DNA of 64,000 bases. Source: Salinigranum salinum. Its GTDB lineage: Archaea; Halobacteriota; Halobacteria; Halobacteriales; Haloferacaceae. The stretch is taken from NCBI RefSeq assembly GCF_009176545.1, contig NZ_VTOJ01000002.1:1116001-1180000 (forward strand), written 5' to 3'. This document shows positions 15,077-25,000 of the stretch, piece by piece. Each line of letters opens with the position of its first letter. Position 1 is the first letter of the stretch. The notes beneath the pieces were generated by a model. It searched no databases. It had not been told where the DNA came from and saw only the letters and a program-made list of their open reading frames with translations. The position numbers and the translations under genes were made by a program.

Positions 15077-17338
15077 ATGGACGCGCTCCGGACCGTCTTC
15101 GCCCGCGTCGGCGACTGGATCCAGCGACATCCGCTGGTGACGATCGCGGTCGTCGTCGGCCTCGTCGTCGTCGCCGGCGCGGGTGCGTCGCAGATCACGA
15201 GCGTCACGGGTAACGAGGCGTTCGTCGAGTCGAACCCGGCGCTCGAGCGCTTCCAGGACACGTTCGACCGCGGGACGATGGCCGTGCTCGTCCGCGGCTC
15301 GGTGACGGATCCCGAGACGATGCGTGCTATCGACACGTTCGATCGGCGGCTGGAGACGACCGACGAGGTGGTGACGGTGCTCACCCCCGCCGACCGCGTG
15401 CGCGCCAGATACGGCCGGATCCCCGACTCGCGGGCGGCCATCGAACGGGTCGTCGGGCCCGGGGAGTCGACGGTCGTCACCGTCGTGCTCGAGTCGGGAC
15501 TCACCCAGGAGGAACAGCGACCGGTGTTCGAGGACGCGGTCGAGGCACGGTCCTGGGCGGCGTTCCCGGCCGGGACGGAGGTGGTGATCACCGGTCAGCC
15601 GGCGTTCTCCGCACAGCTCTCCGTGCTGATCCAGCAGAGCACCCAGCAGCTGCTGGGGCTGGCCGTTGGGCTGATGATCATCGCGCTCTTCTTCCTCTTC
15701 CGTGGCGTTCGGCTCCGGCTGCTCCCCATCGTCGCCGTCTTCGTCGGCGTGATCTACACGTTCGGCGCGATGGGGTATCTGGGCATCCCCAACTCGACGC
15801 TCACGTCGGCCGTGTTCCCCATCCTCATCGGATTGGGGATCGACTACTCTGTGCAGTTCCACCAGCGCTACGAGGAGGAACTCGAACGCGCACCCCCGTC
15901 GGAGGCACTCCCGGCGGCGCTTGCGGGCATCGGTCCCGCCGTCCTCGTGGCGATGCTCGCCGCCGCGCTCGGCTTCGGTGCCACCTGGGTCGCCACGCTG
16001 GGCGTCCCCGCCTTCGAGTGGTTCGCCCAGACCTCCATCCTCGGTGTCGTGCTCTCGTTCCTGACGGGCGTCTTCCTCCTGACGCCGGTGGTGACACTGT
16101 GGGTGCGGTGGCGGTACGACCCCGACGACGTCGACCCCGCGAGCGTCGACCGCGACGGCGAGGAGCTGAGCGACGTCGCGCGCTTCCTCGGCAGGGGTGC
16201 ACGCTTCTTCGCCTCCCATCCCGCGCTCATCCTCGCGATCGCCGGCCTCCTCATGGTCGGTGGCTTCTACGCCGGGGAGAGCCTCGACACGCTCGCCGAC
16301 TTCGAGGAGTTCATCCCGCAGGACCTGCCGGCGTACGTCAACCTCCAGCAGTTCCGCGCGGTCTCCGGGGGCGGTGACGCCGCACGGTACGACATCGTCG
16401 TCTCGGGGTCGGAGCTCCGCGAGCCCGAGACGTTGCGCTGGATGGAGCGGTTCGGCGAGGTCGCGGTCGGAACCGGGCAGATCGTCGCCGTCGAATCGCC
16501 CGCGACCCTCGTCAAATCGTACAACGGCGGCGAACTTCCCGCAACCGAGGCAGGCGTCGAGCGCACCCTCGACCGCGTCCCGCCCGAGCGCCGCCAGCAG
16601 TTCTACACCGACGGCTACGCCCACATCGTCGTCGTGACGGAGGCGGACGTCACGTCGGAGGAGACGCTCTCGCTCATCCGGACGATCGACGCGGCGCTCG
16701 AGCTCAGCCGCCCGCCGCCGGGGATCGACGCCCAGTTGACGGGGACCGACGTCGTCTCCACGCCGTCGATCATCGAACAGATCGAGTCACGCGACACGAT
16801 CACTGGCTACGGCGTCTTCGCCGTGTTCGTCCTCCTCTTCGCCTACTACCGTGACCCGGTGAAGGCGATCGCGCCGCTGATCCCGATGCTGTTCGTCGTC
16901 GGCTGGCAGAACATCTACATGGCCGCGTTCGACATCCGCGTCTCCCCCCTCGGAGCGTCGCTCGGGGCGCTCTCGGTCGGCATCGGCGCGGAGTACACCG
17001 TCATCGTGATGGAGCGGTACTTCGAGGAGAAGCGTCGCGGAGCCGACCCACTGGACGCCATCGAGACCGCCGGCGCTCGCGTCGGCAAGGCGATCACCAT
17101 CTCCGGGATGACCACGGTGTTCGGCTTCTCGGCGCTGACGCTGTCGCCGTTCCCCATCATCTCCGACTTCGGCTACCTCACCGTCGGCGTCATCTTCCTG
17201 ACCCTCGTCGCCGCGATCACGACCCTGCCGCCCGTGCTCGTCGTGCTCGACCAGGCGCGGATGGACGTTCGCGCGTGGCTCGACCGCGAACGCGTACCTT
17301 CGGAGGTCGAGACCGACCGGAGCGCCGAGGGCGACTGA
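15077..17338 (+). CDS. RND-superfamily exporter, HAE3/MMPL type
   Basis: A 753-residue membrane transporter with the duplicated RND layout. After helix 1 (VTIAVVVGLVVVAGAG, residues about 20-38) comes a large extracytoplasmic domain to about 185, then five helices with LLGLAVGLMIIALFFLF and FPILIGLGIDYSVQF. The second half repeats this pattern (ITGYGVFAVFVLLFAYY; LSVGIGAEYTVIVMERY). The G-[IA]-[DE]-Y motifs in the fourth helix of each half are hallmarks of the MMPL/HAE3 branch, which moves lipids or hydrophobic molecules using proton flow. GAGGAG before the ATG may be a ribosome-binding site. It forms an operon with the CARDB protein. Confidence 0.9.
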   Translation: MDALRTVFARVGDWIQRHPLVTIAVVVGLVVVAGAGASQITSVTGNEAFVESNPALERFQDTFDRGTMAVLVRGSVTDPETMRAIDTFDRRLETTDEVVTVLTPADRVRARYGRIPDSRAAIERVVGPGESTVVTVVLESGLTQEEQRPVFEDAVEARSWAAFPAGTEVVITGQPAFSAQLSVLIQQSTQQLLGLAVGLMIIALFFLFRGVRLRLLPIVAVFVGVIYTFGAMGYLGIPNSTLTSAVFPILIGLGIDYSVQFHQRYEEELERAPPSEALPAALAGIGPAVLVAMLAAALGFGATWVATLGVPAFEWFAQTSILGVVLSFLTGVFLLTPVVTLWVRWRYDPDDVDPASVDRDGEELSDVARFLGRGARFFASHPALILAIAGLLMVGGFYAGESLDTLADFEEFIPQDLPAYVNLQQFRAVSGGGDAARYDIVVSGSELREPETLRWMERFGEVAVGTGQIVAVESPATLVKSYNGGELPATEAGVERTLDRVPPERRQQFYTDGYAHIVVVTEADVTSEETLSLIRTIDAALELSRPPPGIDAQLTGTDVVSTPSIIEQIESRDTITGYGVFAVFVLLFAYYRDPVKAIAPLIPMLFVVGWQNIYMAAFDIRVSPLGASLGALSVGIGAEYTVIVMERYFEEKRRGADPLDAIETAGARVGKAITISGMTTVFGFSALTLSPFPIISDFGYLTVGVIFLTLVAAITTLPPVLVVLDQARMDVRAWLDRERVPSEVETDRSAEGD

Positions 17339-17350
17339 ACCGGACGCCGA

Positions 17351-18370
17351 CTACTCTCCCTCGTCGTCCTCGCGCGACGACAGGTGGAGCCGCTTGATGA
17401 GCCGTCGGGAGACGATTTCCTCGACCATCTCCACGAGCGCGTCCTCGTCGTCGGTGTGGTCGGCGAACAGCCCGAGCGGGACGTGGCCACCGGCCATCTG
17501 TCTGTGACCGCCCGCACTCCCCACGTCGGAGAAGGCGTCCTCGAGGACGCGACCGACGTGGACCCGCGAGTCCGTCGACCGGGCGCTGATCTCGACCGCG
17601 TCGTCGATGAGCCCGAAGACGACGCAGGTCTCGACGCCCTCGACACTGGAGAGGTAGTCCGCCGCCTGGGGGATGGCGTCGCGCTCGGACGTCCACCCCG
17701 TGTGGGAGATGAGCGCCGATCCGCGGACGAGTCGGTTGTCGATCGCCTGGCTGATCGCGTCGATCGTGGTCTCGCTGACGGCCGGATGCGTCAGATCGCG
17801 GAGGAGATCGACGTCGACGAGCGTGTGGAGCGTCTCCGCGGCGGCGTACTCGGCGCTCGTTACCCCCCGGAGGAACGTCAGCGTCTCGCGCCGGATGGCG
17901 AACATGAGCGCCGTCGCGAGCGGAGCCGGTGTCTCGAACGACAGGTCCTCGAGGTACTCGGTCATGATCGTCGCCGTCGCGCCGAAGTCCGCCCGGTGGT
18001 CGACGTAGTCGGCCTCGATCCCCTCCGTCTCGTGGTGGTCGATGACGATGTCGATCGGCGTCGAGCGGGGGACCTCGTTGTTCTGACCGGGCAACGAGTG
18101 GTCGACGAACGCGACGAGGTCGGCCGACGTGAGTTCCTCGGCGGCGAACGGCTTGAGGTCGAGATCGAGCAGGTTCACGAACGCCCGGTTCTGCTGGTGA
18201 GAGATCGTGCCGCTGTACAGCACCTCGACGTCCGTCACGTCCGCGTCGAAGGCGATCGCCTCCAGCGCCATGGCGCTGGAGAGGGTGTCGGGGTCCGGAT
18301 TGTTGTGACAGACGACCGCCAGCGAGTCGTGTCCGGCGAGGAACTCCGAGAGGGCACGTCCACTCGTCAT
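17351..18370 (-). CDS. DHH-family phosphoesterase (NrnA/RecJ-like)
   Basis: A 339-residue DHH/DHHA1 protein expected to hydrolyse short oligonucleotides, pAp or cyclic-dinucleotide products with manganese. Motif I is CHNNPDPDTLSSA near residue 20, motif II is AFVDHSLPG, motif III is the DHH of IVIDHHETEG, and the DHHA1 substrate motif is GGHRQMAGGHVPLG near residue 305. The start MTSGRALSEFLAGHDS at 18370 is chosen; the frame extends upstream but with a poor N-terminus. It converges with the exporter gene and leaves 12 bases. The stretch from 18371 to 18646 shows no gene. Confidence 0.87.
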   Translation of the reverse strand: MTSGRALSEFLAGHDSLAVVCHNNPDPDTLSSAMALEAIAFDADVTDVEVLYSGTISHQQNRAFVNLLDLDLKPFAAEELTSADLVAFVDHSLPGQNNEVPRSTPIDIVIDHHETEGIEADYVDHRADFGATATIMTEYLEDLSFETPAPLATALMFAIRRETLTFLRGVTSAEYAAAETLHTLVDVDLLRDLTHPAVSETTIDAISQAIDNRLVRGSALISHTGWTSERDAIPQAADYLSSVEGVETCVVFGLIDDAVEISARSTDSRVHVGRVLEDAFSDVGSAGGHRQMAGGHVPLGLFADHTDDEDALVEMVEEIVSRRLIKRLHLSSREDDEGE

Positions 18371-18646
18371 GCGTACGCGTACGCCGACCAGTCTCAAGGA
18401 ACTATGGACTGCCCGACGGGGAGCTGAGTCGAGCGCCCGCGACGACACGACGGTCGAACGGGGCGCGTCGACCGCGGGGCGGCAGTGGCCCGAAGGACGG
18501 GAGACGCTTCCGGTGTCAGGGAACCCTCGGCAGTACTGACGGACGCTCGGACGTCAGCGACGAGGGTGGCGTCGGTGCCGACGCGGTCGAGCGGAACGAC
18601 GCGACTGCTCCGTGCGCGCGGCGAGTCCCGGAGCTGGCGTGACGCG

Positions 18647-18958
18647 TTACTCGTCGAGGTGTTCGATTCCCTGCTTGGAGACGTTCGCCTTCGTGATGAC
18701 GTCGGGCATCCAGTCGGGGGCGTCGTCGGGTGCCTCCTCCTTCCAGGCCCACCCCTCGTAGATGTGGACCTTGTCGGTGCCACGCTCGCGCAGGCGCAGG
18801 ACGGCCTTGTCGTCGACGTCCGCCTCGCTCGATGCGGCGGGGAGCCGTCGAGCGGCCTTCAGTGCGGCCTGCCGGGGGGTTCGACCGCTGAACACGCTCT
18901 CTTCGGTGCCGTCGTCTTCACGGAGCACGAAATTCCGTTTGCCGTCTTCACGGACCAT
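18647..18958 (-). CDS. Non-histone chromosomal protein MC1
   Basis: A 103-residue architectural DNA-binding protein of the MC1 family, which bends DNA and protects it in haloarchaea and Methanosarcina. Family landmarks visible are KRNFVLREDDGTEESVFSG, PRQAALKAARRLP, LRLRERGTDKVHIYEGW and the C-terminal ITKANVSKQGIEHL. Length matches the family (about 90-105). It has its own TATA box and a leaderless start, and no operon partner. Confidence 0.95.
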   Translation of the reverse strand: MVREDGKRNFVLREDDGTEESVFSGRTPRQAALKAARRLPAASSEADVDDKAVLRLRERGTDKVHIYEGWAWKEEAPDDAPDWMPDVITKANVSKQGIEHLDE

Positions 18959-18980
18959 ACAGCGTACACATCGGCAAGGA

Positions 18981-18990
18981 TAATAAAACC
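18981..18990 (-). promoter_or_regulatory. TATA box of the MC1 gene
   Basis: The minus strand reads gttttattat, centred about 27 bases before the ATG at 18958. Confidence 0.55.
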
Positions 18991-19105
18991 ACCAGACGGA
19001 ACAGACCTCCCCGGCGCAGTCGTGCGGTTATTTCCATACGGTGTGGTGACAGCTTCTCCCCACGTGAGACCGGTCGTCGAGCCGCAGAATCGCACGACTG
19101 CGGTG

Positions 19106-19828
19106 CTACGCGAGGACGAATTCGAGACGCTCCTCGTCGCTGCCCTTGGTCTCCCGTCCGACGACGTCGACGGAGCCGACCTCACCGGTCGATGCGACGT
19201 GCGTCCCCGCACACGCCGTCCGATCGTACGGGTCGTCGCCGTCTCCGCCGATCTCGACGATGCGGACCTCGGTGATCGAGTCGGGCAGCAGGTGGAGTCG
19301 AGTCCGCCGTGAGTCGAGCGTTTCCTCGGCGACTTCGCGGTCGAGGACGTACCACTCGACCGGCCGGTCAGCTGCGACCAGGTCGTTCAGGCGGCGCTCG
19401 ACGGTCGCGATGTCGTCCGCCGTGAACCGGGGGTACGCGCAGTCGAGGTGGGCGTGATCGGCGTACAGCTGGTTGCCCGTCGTCTCGGCGTCGAACTCCT
19501 CGAGGAGGACCGCCGAGAGGAGATGCTGTGCGGTGTGATAACGCATGTGTGCCCGGCGACGGTCCCAGTCGAGTTCACCCCGGACCGACGTCCCCACAGC
19601 GGGCGGGTCGCCGTCGACGACGTGGTAGACGGTGTCGTGCTTTGCGACCTCCGTTACCGTCCACGTCTCCCCGGTGTCGGCCACGAGCCGACCCGTGTCG
19701 CACGGCTGCCCGCCACCGGTCGGGTAGAAACAGGTCCGGTCGAGGACGACCCGGTCGTCGAGCACACGCTCGACACGGGCGTCGAACGTCCGTCGACTCG
19801 AGTCGTCGAGGTAGAGCGCCTCGGTCAT
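19106..19828 (-). CDS. alaX: Alanyl-tRNA editing protein AlaX
   Basis: A 240-residue free-standing editing domain homologous to the C-terminal part of alanyl-tRNA synthetase. It deacylates Ser- or Gly-mischarged tRNA(Ala). The metal-binding motifs are RYHTAQHLLSA near residue 97 and TACAGTHVAS near residue 207. The N-terminal FYPTGGGQPCDTG motif of the larger AlaX forms is present. Length fits AlaX-M. It is divergent from the HD-domain gene and downstream of nothing obvious, so it is probably monocistronic. Confidence 0.92.
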   Translation of the reverse strand: MTEALYLDDSSRRTFDARVERVLDDRVVLDRTCFYPTGGGQPCDTGRLVADTGETWTVTEVAKHDTVYHVVDGDPPAVGTSVRGELDWDRRRAHMRYHTAQHLLSAVLLEEFDAETTGNQLYADHAHLDCAYPRFTADDIATVERRLNDLVAADRPVEWYVLDREVAEETLDSRRTRLHLLPDSITEVRIVEIGGDGDDPYDRTACAGTHVASTGEVGSVDVVGRETKGSDEERLEFVLA

Positions 19829-19983
19829 ATCCCGATCGACGGAGCGCGACGACTTACCCGCGTCGCCTCACGGGACTGCCTCGACGTCCGCCGTGGCGAG
19901 ACCGTCGTAACGCCTAAGAGCCGAAAAACCGTTTTGGCGTACAATGAACTATCAGATACGATCCGGACCCAGGAGGTGTTGTC

Positions 19984-20679
19984 GTGGGCGTTGAAATCAG
20001 AGAGTCGCCCGTCTCCGAACAGGCGTACGCCGAGATGGAGGCGTTCGTCTACGACTATCTCGACGCGAGCGTCGAGAACGAGGACGACGGCGGGCGAATG
20101 CGGTGGTACCCGTGGCACAGCGCGGAGTACCGCTACAACCACATCCTCAACGTCGTCGACCTCGCCGAACACATCGCCGACCGCGAGGGGGCGAACGTCG
20201 ACGTGGTCAAGATCGCGGCGCTGTTCCACGACATCGCCAAACTCGAGGCCGACCAGGACGTCCACGCGGAGGAGGGTGCCCGCGTCGCCCGCGAGTATCT
20301 CTCGACGCACGGCGACTTCGCGCAGTCGTTCGTCGAGCAGGTCTGTCAGGTGATCGCCGAACACTCCTACCAGGGGCCGCTCGCCGACGTCTCGCTCGAG
20401 ACTCGCTGTCTCATCGAGGCGGACATCATCGACAAGGTCGGTGCCAACGGGACGGCGCTGATGCTCCTCCGGATGGGGTACGAGGCACGCACCCACATGG
20501 ACGCCGCAGAGATGGTCCAGCGCGTCCTCGAACGCGGCAAGGACGCCTCCCACCGGGTCGACTCCGACACGGCCGAGAGCCTCGTCCACCAGCGCCTCAC
20601 GCGCGTGAAGTGGTTCCAGGAGTGGCTCGAGGAGGAGGTACCGAACATGGACCACGAGGGGTTCGGCGGCCAGCCGTAG
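19984..20679 (+). CDS. HD-domain metal-dependent phosphohydrolase
   Basis: A 231-residue HD-superfamily protein. The metal ligands appear as H in YNHILNVVD, the HD pair in ALFHDIAKLE, a later His in IAEHSYQG and Asp in IEADIIDKVG. This is the order seen in uncharacterised HDIG-type phosphohydrolases acting on nucleotides or phosphate esters. The start codon is GTG (MGVEIRESPVSEQAY); no better start exists downstream. The substrate is unknown. It converges with the following epimerase gene, 27 bases away. Confidence 0.85.
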   Translation: MGVEIRESPVSEQAYAEMEAFVYDYLDASVENEDDGGRMRWYPWHSAEYRYNHILNVVDLAEHIADREGANVDVVKIAALFHDIAKLEADQDVHAEEGARVAREYLSTHGDFAQSFVEQVCQVIAEHSYQGPLADVSLETRCLIEADIIDKVGANGTALMLLRMGYEARTHMDAAEMVQRVLERGKDASHRVDSDTAESLVHQRLTRVKWFQEWLEEEVPNMDHEGFGGQP

Positions 20680-20706
20680 CTCGTCGCGGTCCGTCCGTCG
20701 AAGACG

Positions 20707-21696
20707 TCAGACCGTATCGAGCACACCCAGGACGCGCTCCTCGCGTTCCCGCGAGGGGCCCACCTCGCTCCCGTCTCGGTCGCTCTCGCGGTGTTCGGCC
20801 GCCGTGTCGAGCATTGCCGTCGCCAGCGGCGTCGACTCCCACCCCAGCGCCGCGAGTTTCGCGGTCGACATGACGTGGGGGTACGAGCGGTACAGCGGGA
20901 ACTCCGTCGGGACGAGGTCGCCGGCGGCGAGCGCCCGCTCGCCCGCCGTGACCACCTCCACATCGGTCCCCATCGCGTCGGCCGCGAGGTCGACGTACTC
21001 CGCGAGCGTGGTGAGTCGGCGGTCGCCGACGTTGTACGCCTCACCTGCCTCTCCCGACTCGGCGACGAGCCGCATCGCCCGGGCCACGTCCGGCGCGTAG
21101 ACGCGGTGCCAGACGTTCGTCCCGTCGCCCGGGATCAGCACCCGGTCGTGATCGCGCACCCGGGCGAGCCAGTAGTCCGTCCGCTCCGTGTAGTCGTGCG
21201 GGCCGTAGACGACACACGGCCGGACCGACATCGCACGGACACCCCTGTCGGCAGCCGCAAACACGACCCGGTCGCCTTCGGCCTTGCGCGCGCCGTACGT
21301 GTCGTCGGAGTCGTCGGTCGCCTGTGCCGGGGTACACGGTTTCAGGCCCGTCTCACCCTCGCGCTTCGGGATCACCTCGTCGCCGTACGCCGCGCCGCTG
21401 GAGACGTAGACGTACGCCTCCGCGTCGGCGAACACGTCGACTGCGGTCTCGACGTCTTCGGGGTGGTACGCGACCACGTCGAACACTGCGTCGTAGTCGG
21501 TCGTCATCGCCGCGGCCTGCAGGTCGGTCTTCACCGTGCGATCTCCCTGCACGTGGTCGACGTCGTCGTGGTCGGCGAACGGGTTCTCGTGGGTTCCCCG
21601 GTTGAACAGTGTCACCGTGTAGCCGTGATCGAGCAGGTAGTCGACGAGATGCCGACCGACGAAGCGCGTCCCGCCGACGACGAGTGCCGAGTCCAT
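20707..21696 (-). CDS. NAD-dependent epimerase/dehydratase-family protein
   Basis: A 329-residue extended-SDR protein. The N-terminal cofactor motif is VVGGTRFVGRHLVDYLL, the catalytic region shows YVSSGAAYG and the Y-x3-K pair in YGARKAEG, and RPCVVYGPHDY follows. These fit nucleotide-sugar epimerases and the plant/archaeal CSP41-like isoflavone-reductase-type branch. The exact substrate is not visible. A TATA-like gttttac lies about 26 bases before the ATG, suggesting a leaderless start. Confidence 0.87.
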   Translation of the reverse strand: MDSALVVGGTRFVGRHLVDYLLDHGYTVTLFNRGTHENPFADHDDVDHVQGDRTVKTDLQAAAMTTDYDAVFDVVAYHPEDVETAVDVFADAEAYVYVSSGAAYGDEVIPKREGETGLKPCTPAQATDDSDDTYGARKAEGDRVVFAAADRGVRAMSVRPCVVYGPHDYTERTDYWLARVRDHDRVLIPGDGTNVWHRVYAPDVARAMRLVAESGEAGEAYNVGDRRLTTLAEYVDLAADAMGTDVEVVTAGERALAAGDLVPTEFPLYRSYPHVMSTAKLAALGWESTPLATAMLDTAAEHRESDRDGSEVGPSREREERVLGVLDTV

Positions 21697-21860
21697 ACGC
21701 GCCGCTCGGGCCCCGGCGGGTAAAACGTGTCACTCTCGACTGCGTAGACGTGGCGAACAGGTGGCGCGTCACACTGCGACGCACGGGACGGACGCACCAC
21801 GCAGCCGCGGGCGTCCCGTGGTCCGTCACCGGAGCACGCTCGCGGATGGCCGCGGCATCG

Positions 21861-21870
21861 GATATAAACC
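21861..21870. promoter_or_regulatory. Orphan TATA box before the 26-base repeat array
   Basis: The sequence gatataaacc is a strong TATA match but has no start codon at leaderless distance on the plus strand. Read forward, transcription would begin near 21892 and run through the repeat array into the antisense of the glutamate synthase 3' end. Read backward (ggtttatatc), it would give the epimerase a leader of about 140 bases. Direction is undecided. Confidence 0.35.
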
Positions 21871-21940
21871 TTCGTACCGGAACCACGAAGCCGACGGACG
21901 ACGCGAGCGTCCGATCCCGAACACGGACGAGCGGAACAGG

Positions 21941-22082
21941 GATCGACACGGTGCCCAATCAGGCGGGATCGACACGGTGCCCAATCAGGCGGGATCGACA
22001 CGGTGCCCAATCAGGCGGGATCGACACGGTGCCCAATCAGGCGGGATCGACACGGTGCCCAATCAGGCGGGACCGACACGGA
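21941..22082. repeat. 26-base tandem repeat array (five full copies plus a partial sixth)
   Basis: Units begin at 21941, 21967, 21993, 22019 and 22045 with gatcgacacggtgcccaatc and run on directly, with no spacers. The five copies are identical as read. The sixth starts at 22071 with one change (gaccgacacg) and breaks off after about 12 bases. The array ends 15 bases before the stop codon of the glutamate synthase gene. With the orphan TATA box it fills the 401-base gap between that gene and the epimerase gene; no protein-coding ORF there is credible. The absence of spacers excludes CRISPR. Confidence 0.95.
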
Positions 22083-22097
22083 GGTCGACGGGGCAGG

Positions 22098-25000
22098 TCA
22101 GTCGTCGCCGGTCGTCGCGACGCCCTCGGCGTCGGTGTTGATCGCCGACGTGCCCGCCTCGGCCGGGAGGTCGTTCCGAACGTCGTCGCGCGAGCGCTCG
22201 GCGATGACCTCGGCGTACGCGTCGGGCATCACCTTCACGAACTGCTCTCGTACCCGGACCCACTCCTCGAGCATCCACGCGGCACGGTCGGAGTCGGTGT
22301 ACTCGGCGTGGTTCTCGACGAGCCGGCGGAGCATCGCCTCGTCGGACTCCTCGAGCGTCCGCGACAGCGTCACCATCCCGGTGTTGGCCCTGTCGGCGAA
22401 CTCGTCGTCGGGGTCGTAGACGTACGCGACGCCACCCGACATCCCGGCGGCGAAGTTCTTGCCCGTCTCGCCGAGGACGGCGACGGCGCCGCCCGTCATG
22501 TACTCACAGCCGTGGTCGCCGACGCCCTCGACGACGGCCTTCACGCCGGAGTTGCGGACGGCGAAACGCTCACCCGCGACGCCGTTGATGTACGCCTCGC
22601 CCTGGGTCGCGCCGTAGAGGGCGACGTTGCCGATGAGGACGTTCTCGTCGGCCTCGTAGGCGGCCTTGTCGGGCGTCTTGACGATGATCTTCCCGCCCGA
22701 GAGCCCCTTGCCGACGTAGTCGTTCGCGGCACCCTCGATGCGCATCGTCACGCCGTTGGCGAGGAACGCGCCGAACGACTGGCCGGCGATACCGTCGAAG
22801 TCGACGGTGATCGTGTCGTCGGGCAGCCCGGCCCCGCCGTGGGCCTGCGAGATCCGGTTCGAGAGCATCGCGCCGACCGCGCGGTCGACGTTCGCGATCT
22901 CCGACTCGATGCGGACGTCGGTGCCCTTCACTAGCGCCGGTCGTGACTCCTCGATGAGATCGTGGTCCAGTTGCGTGGCGAGGTCGGCGTGTCGCTGTTC
23001 TCTGGTCTTGTGCCGCGGACCGGGCGCGGGCTCGGCGATGATCGCCGAGAGGTCGAGATGTTTGGCCTTGGGGTGGTCGGTCTCGCGCTGTTTCAGAAGC
23101 GACGGTCGCCCGACCATCTCCTCGACGGTCCGGAAGCCGAGGTCGGCCATGATCTCCCGGAGTTCCTGCGCCATGAACGTCATGTAGTTGATGACGTGCT
23201 GTGGCTTGCCGGGGAACCGTTCTCTGAGTTTCTCGTTCTGTGTCGCCACGCCGACGGGGCAGGTGTTCTCGTGGCACTGCCGCGCCATCACGCAGCCGCT
23301 CGTGACGAGCGAGGCAGTCCCGAAGACGTACTCCTCGGCACCGAGGAGCGCGGCGACGGCGATGTCGCGGCCGGTCATCAGGCCGCCGTCCGTCGTGACT
23401 TTGATCCGCGAGCGGAGGTTCGTCGCCCGGAGCATCTGGTTCGCCTCGGCCAGGCCGAGCTCCCACGGAAGGCCGGCGTTCTTGATCGACGTCTTGGGCG
23501 AGGCACCCGTCCCGCCGGAGTGACCCGAGATGTGAACCACGTCGGCGTTCGCCTTGGCGACGCCCGCCGCGATCGTCCCGATGCCTGCCTCGGAGACGAG
23601 CTTGACGTTGATGTCCGCGTCGGGGTTCGCGACCTTGAGGTCGTAGATGAGCTGCTTGAGGTCCTCGATGGAGTAGATGTCGTGCAGCGGCGGCGGCGAG
23701 ATGAGCCCCACGCCAGGCGTCGAGAAGCGGACGTGGGCGATCATCTCGTTCACCTTCTTGCCGGGGAGGTGGCCACCCTCGCCGGGCTTCGACCCCTGGG
23801 CCATCTTGATCTGGATCTCCTCGGCGTTGGTGAGGTACTCCGAGGTGACACCGAACCGACCGGACGCGACCTGTTTGACGTTACACTCCTTCTCCGTCCC
23901 GAACCGTTCCGGCGGTTCGCCGCCCTCGCCCGTGTTGGACTTGCCGCCGATCCGGTTCATCCCGATGGAGTTGTTCTCGTGCGCCTCCGGCGAGAGCGAC
24001 CCGAGTGACATCGCCGCCGTCGAGAAGCGTTCGACGATCTCCTCGACGGGCTCGACCTCCTCGAGGGAGACGGGGTCGCGGTCGGAGTCGAACTGGAGGA
24101 GCCCCCGGAGCGTCTGCAGCTCCTTCGTCTGGTCGTTCACCAGTTCGGCGAACTCGCCGTACTTGTCGTAACTCCCCGACCGAACCGCCTGCTGGAGCGT
24201 GCCGACCGTCTTGGGGTTCCAGCGGTGGTGGATCCCGTTGGAGCGGTTCTCGTACTCGCCCTGTCGTTCGAGATCGGGGTCGGCGCCGTAGGCGACGGCG
24301 TGTCGCGTCCGGAGGTCCTCTTCGATCTGCGGGAGACCGATGCCCTCCGTGCGGATCTCGGTCCCCGCGAAGTACTCCTCCACGAAGCCCGAGTCGAGGC
24401 CGACGGCCTCGAAGATCTGCGCGCCTTGGTAGGACTCCACGGTGGAGATGCCCATCTTCGCCATCGTCTTCAGGAGGCCGTCCTCCAGCGCCTTCTTGTA
24501 CGCCGCGATGGCCTCGGTCTCGTCCGCCCCGTCGGGGCCGGCGACGACGTCACAGATCGTCTGGTACGCGAGGTAGGGGTTGACCGCGTCGGCACCGTAG
24601 CCGACCAGCGTCGCGAGGTGGTGGACCTCCCGGGAGTCGCCCGTCTCGAGGACGAGTCCCGCGTGGTTGCGGAGGCCGTTTCGTACCAGTGCGTGGTGGA
24701 CCGCGCCCGTCACGAGCAGGCTCGGGACCGCGATCCGGTCGGGCCCGAGGTTTCGGTCCGAGAGGACCACGATGGTCGCCCCGTCCTGTATCGCGGCCTT
24801 CGCGTCGGCGCGGACGCGCTCGACGGCGGCCTCGAGCGAGGTGTCCGTCTCGAACGTGACGTCGACGACGGCCGTCGAGATGTCGCCGTCGAGGTCCCTG
24901 ATCGCGGCCGTCTGACTGTCCGTGAGCACGGGCGAGTCGAGGACGAGCTGCTGGGCGTGTTCGGGACTCTCGTCGAGGAGGTTGCGCTGGCGGCCGAGTC

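Noticed and set aside
14068-15591. Long minus-strand ORFs opposite the CARDB protein and exporter genes
   Set aside because: They are shadows of the plus-strand genes; their residues are rich in R, P, S and T with no domain or hydrophobic pattern.
21941-22082. CRISPR array
   Set aside because: The 26-base units follow each other without spacers; CRISPR repeats are separated by unique spacers and no cas gene is near.
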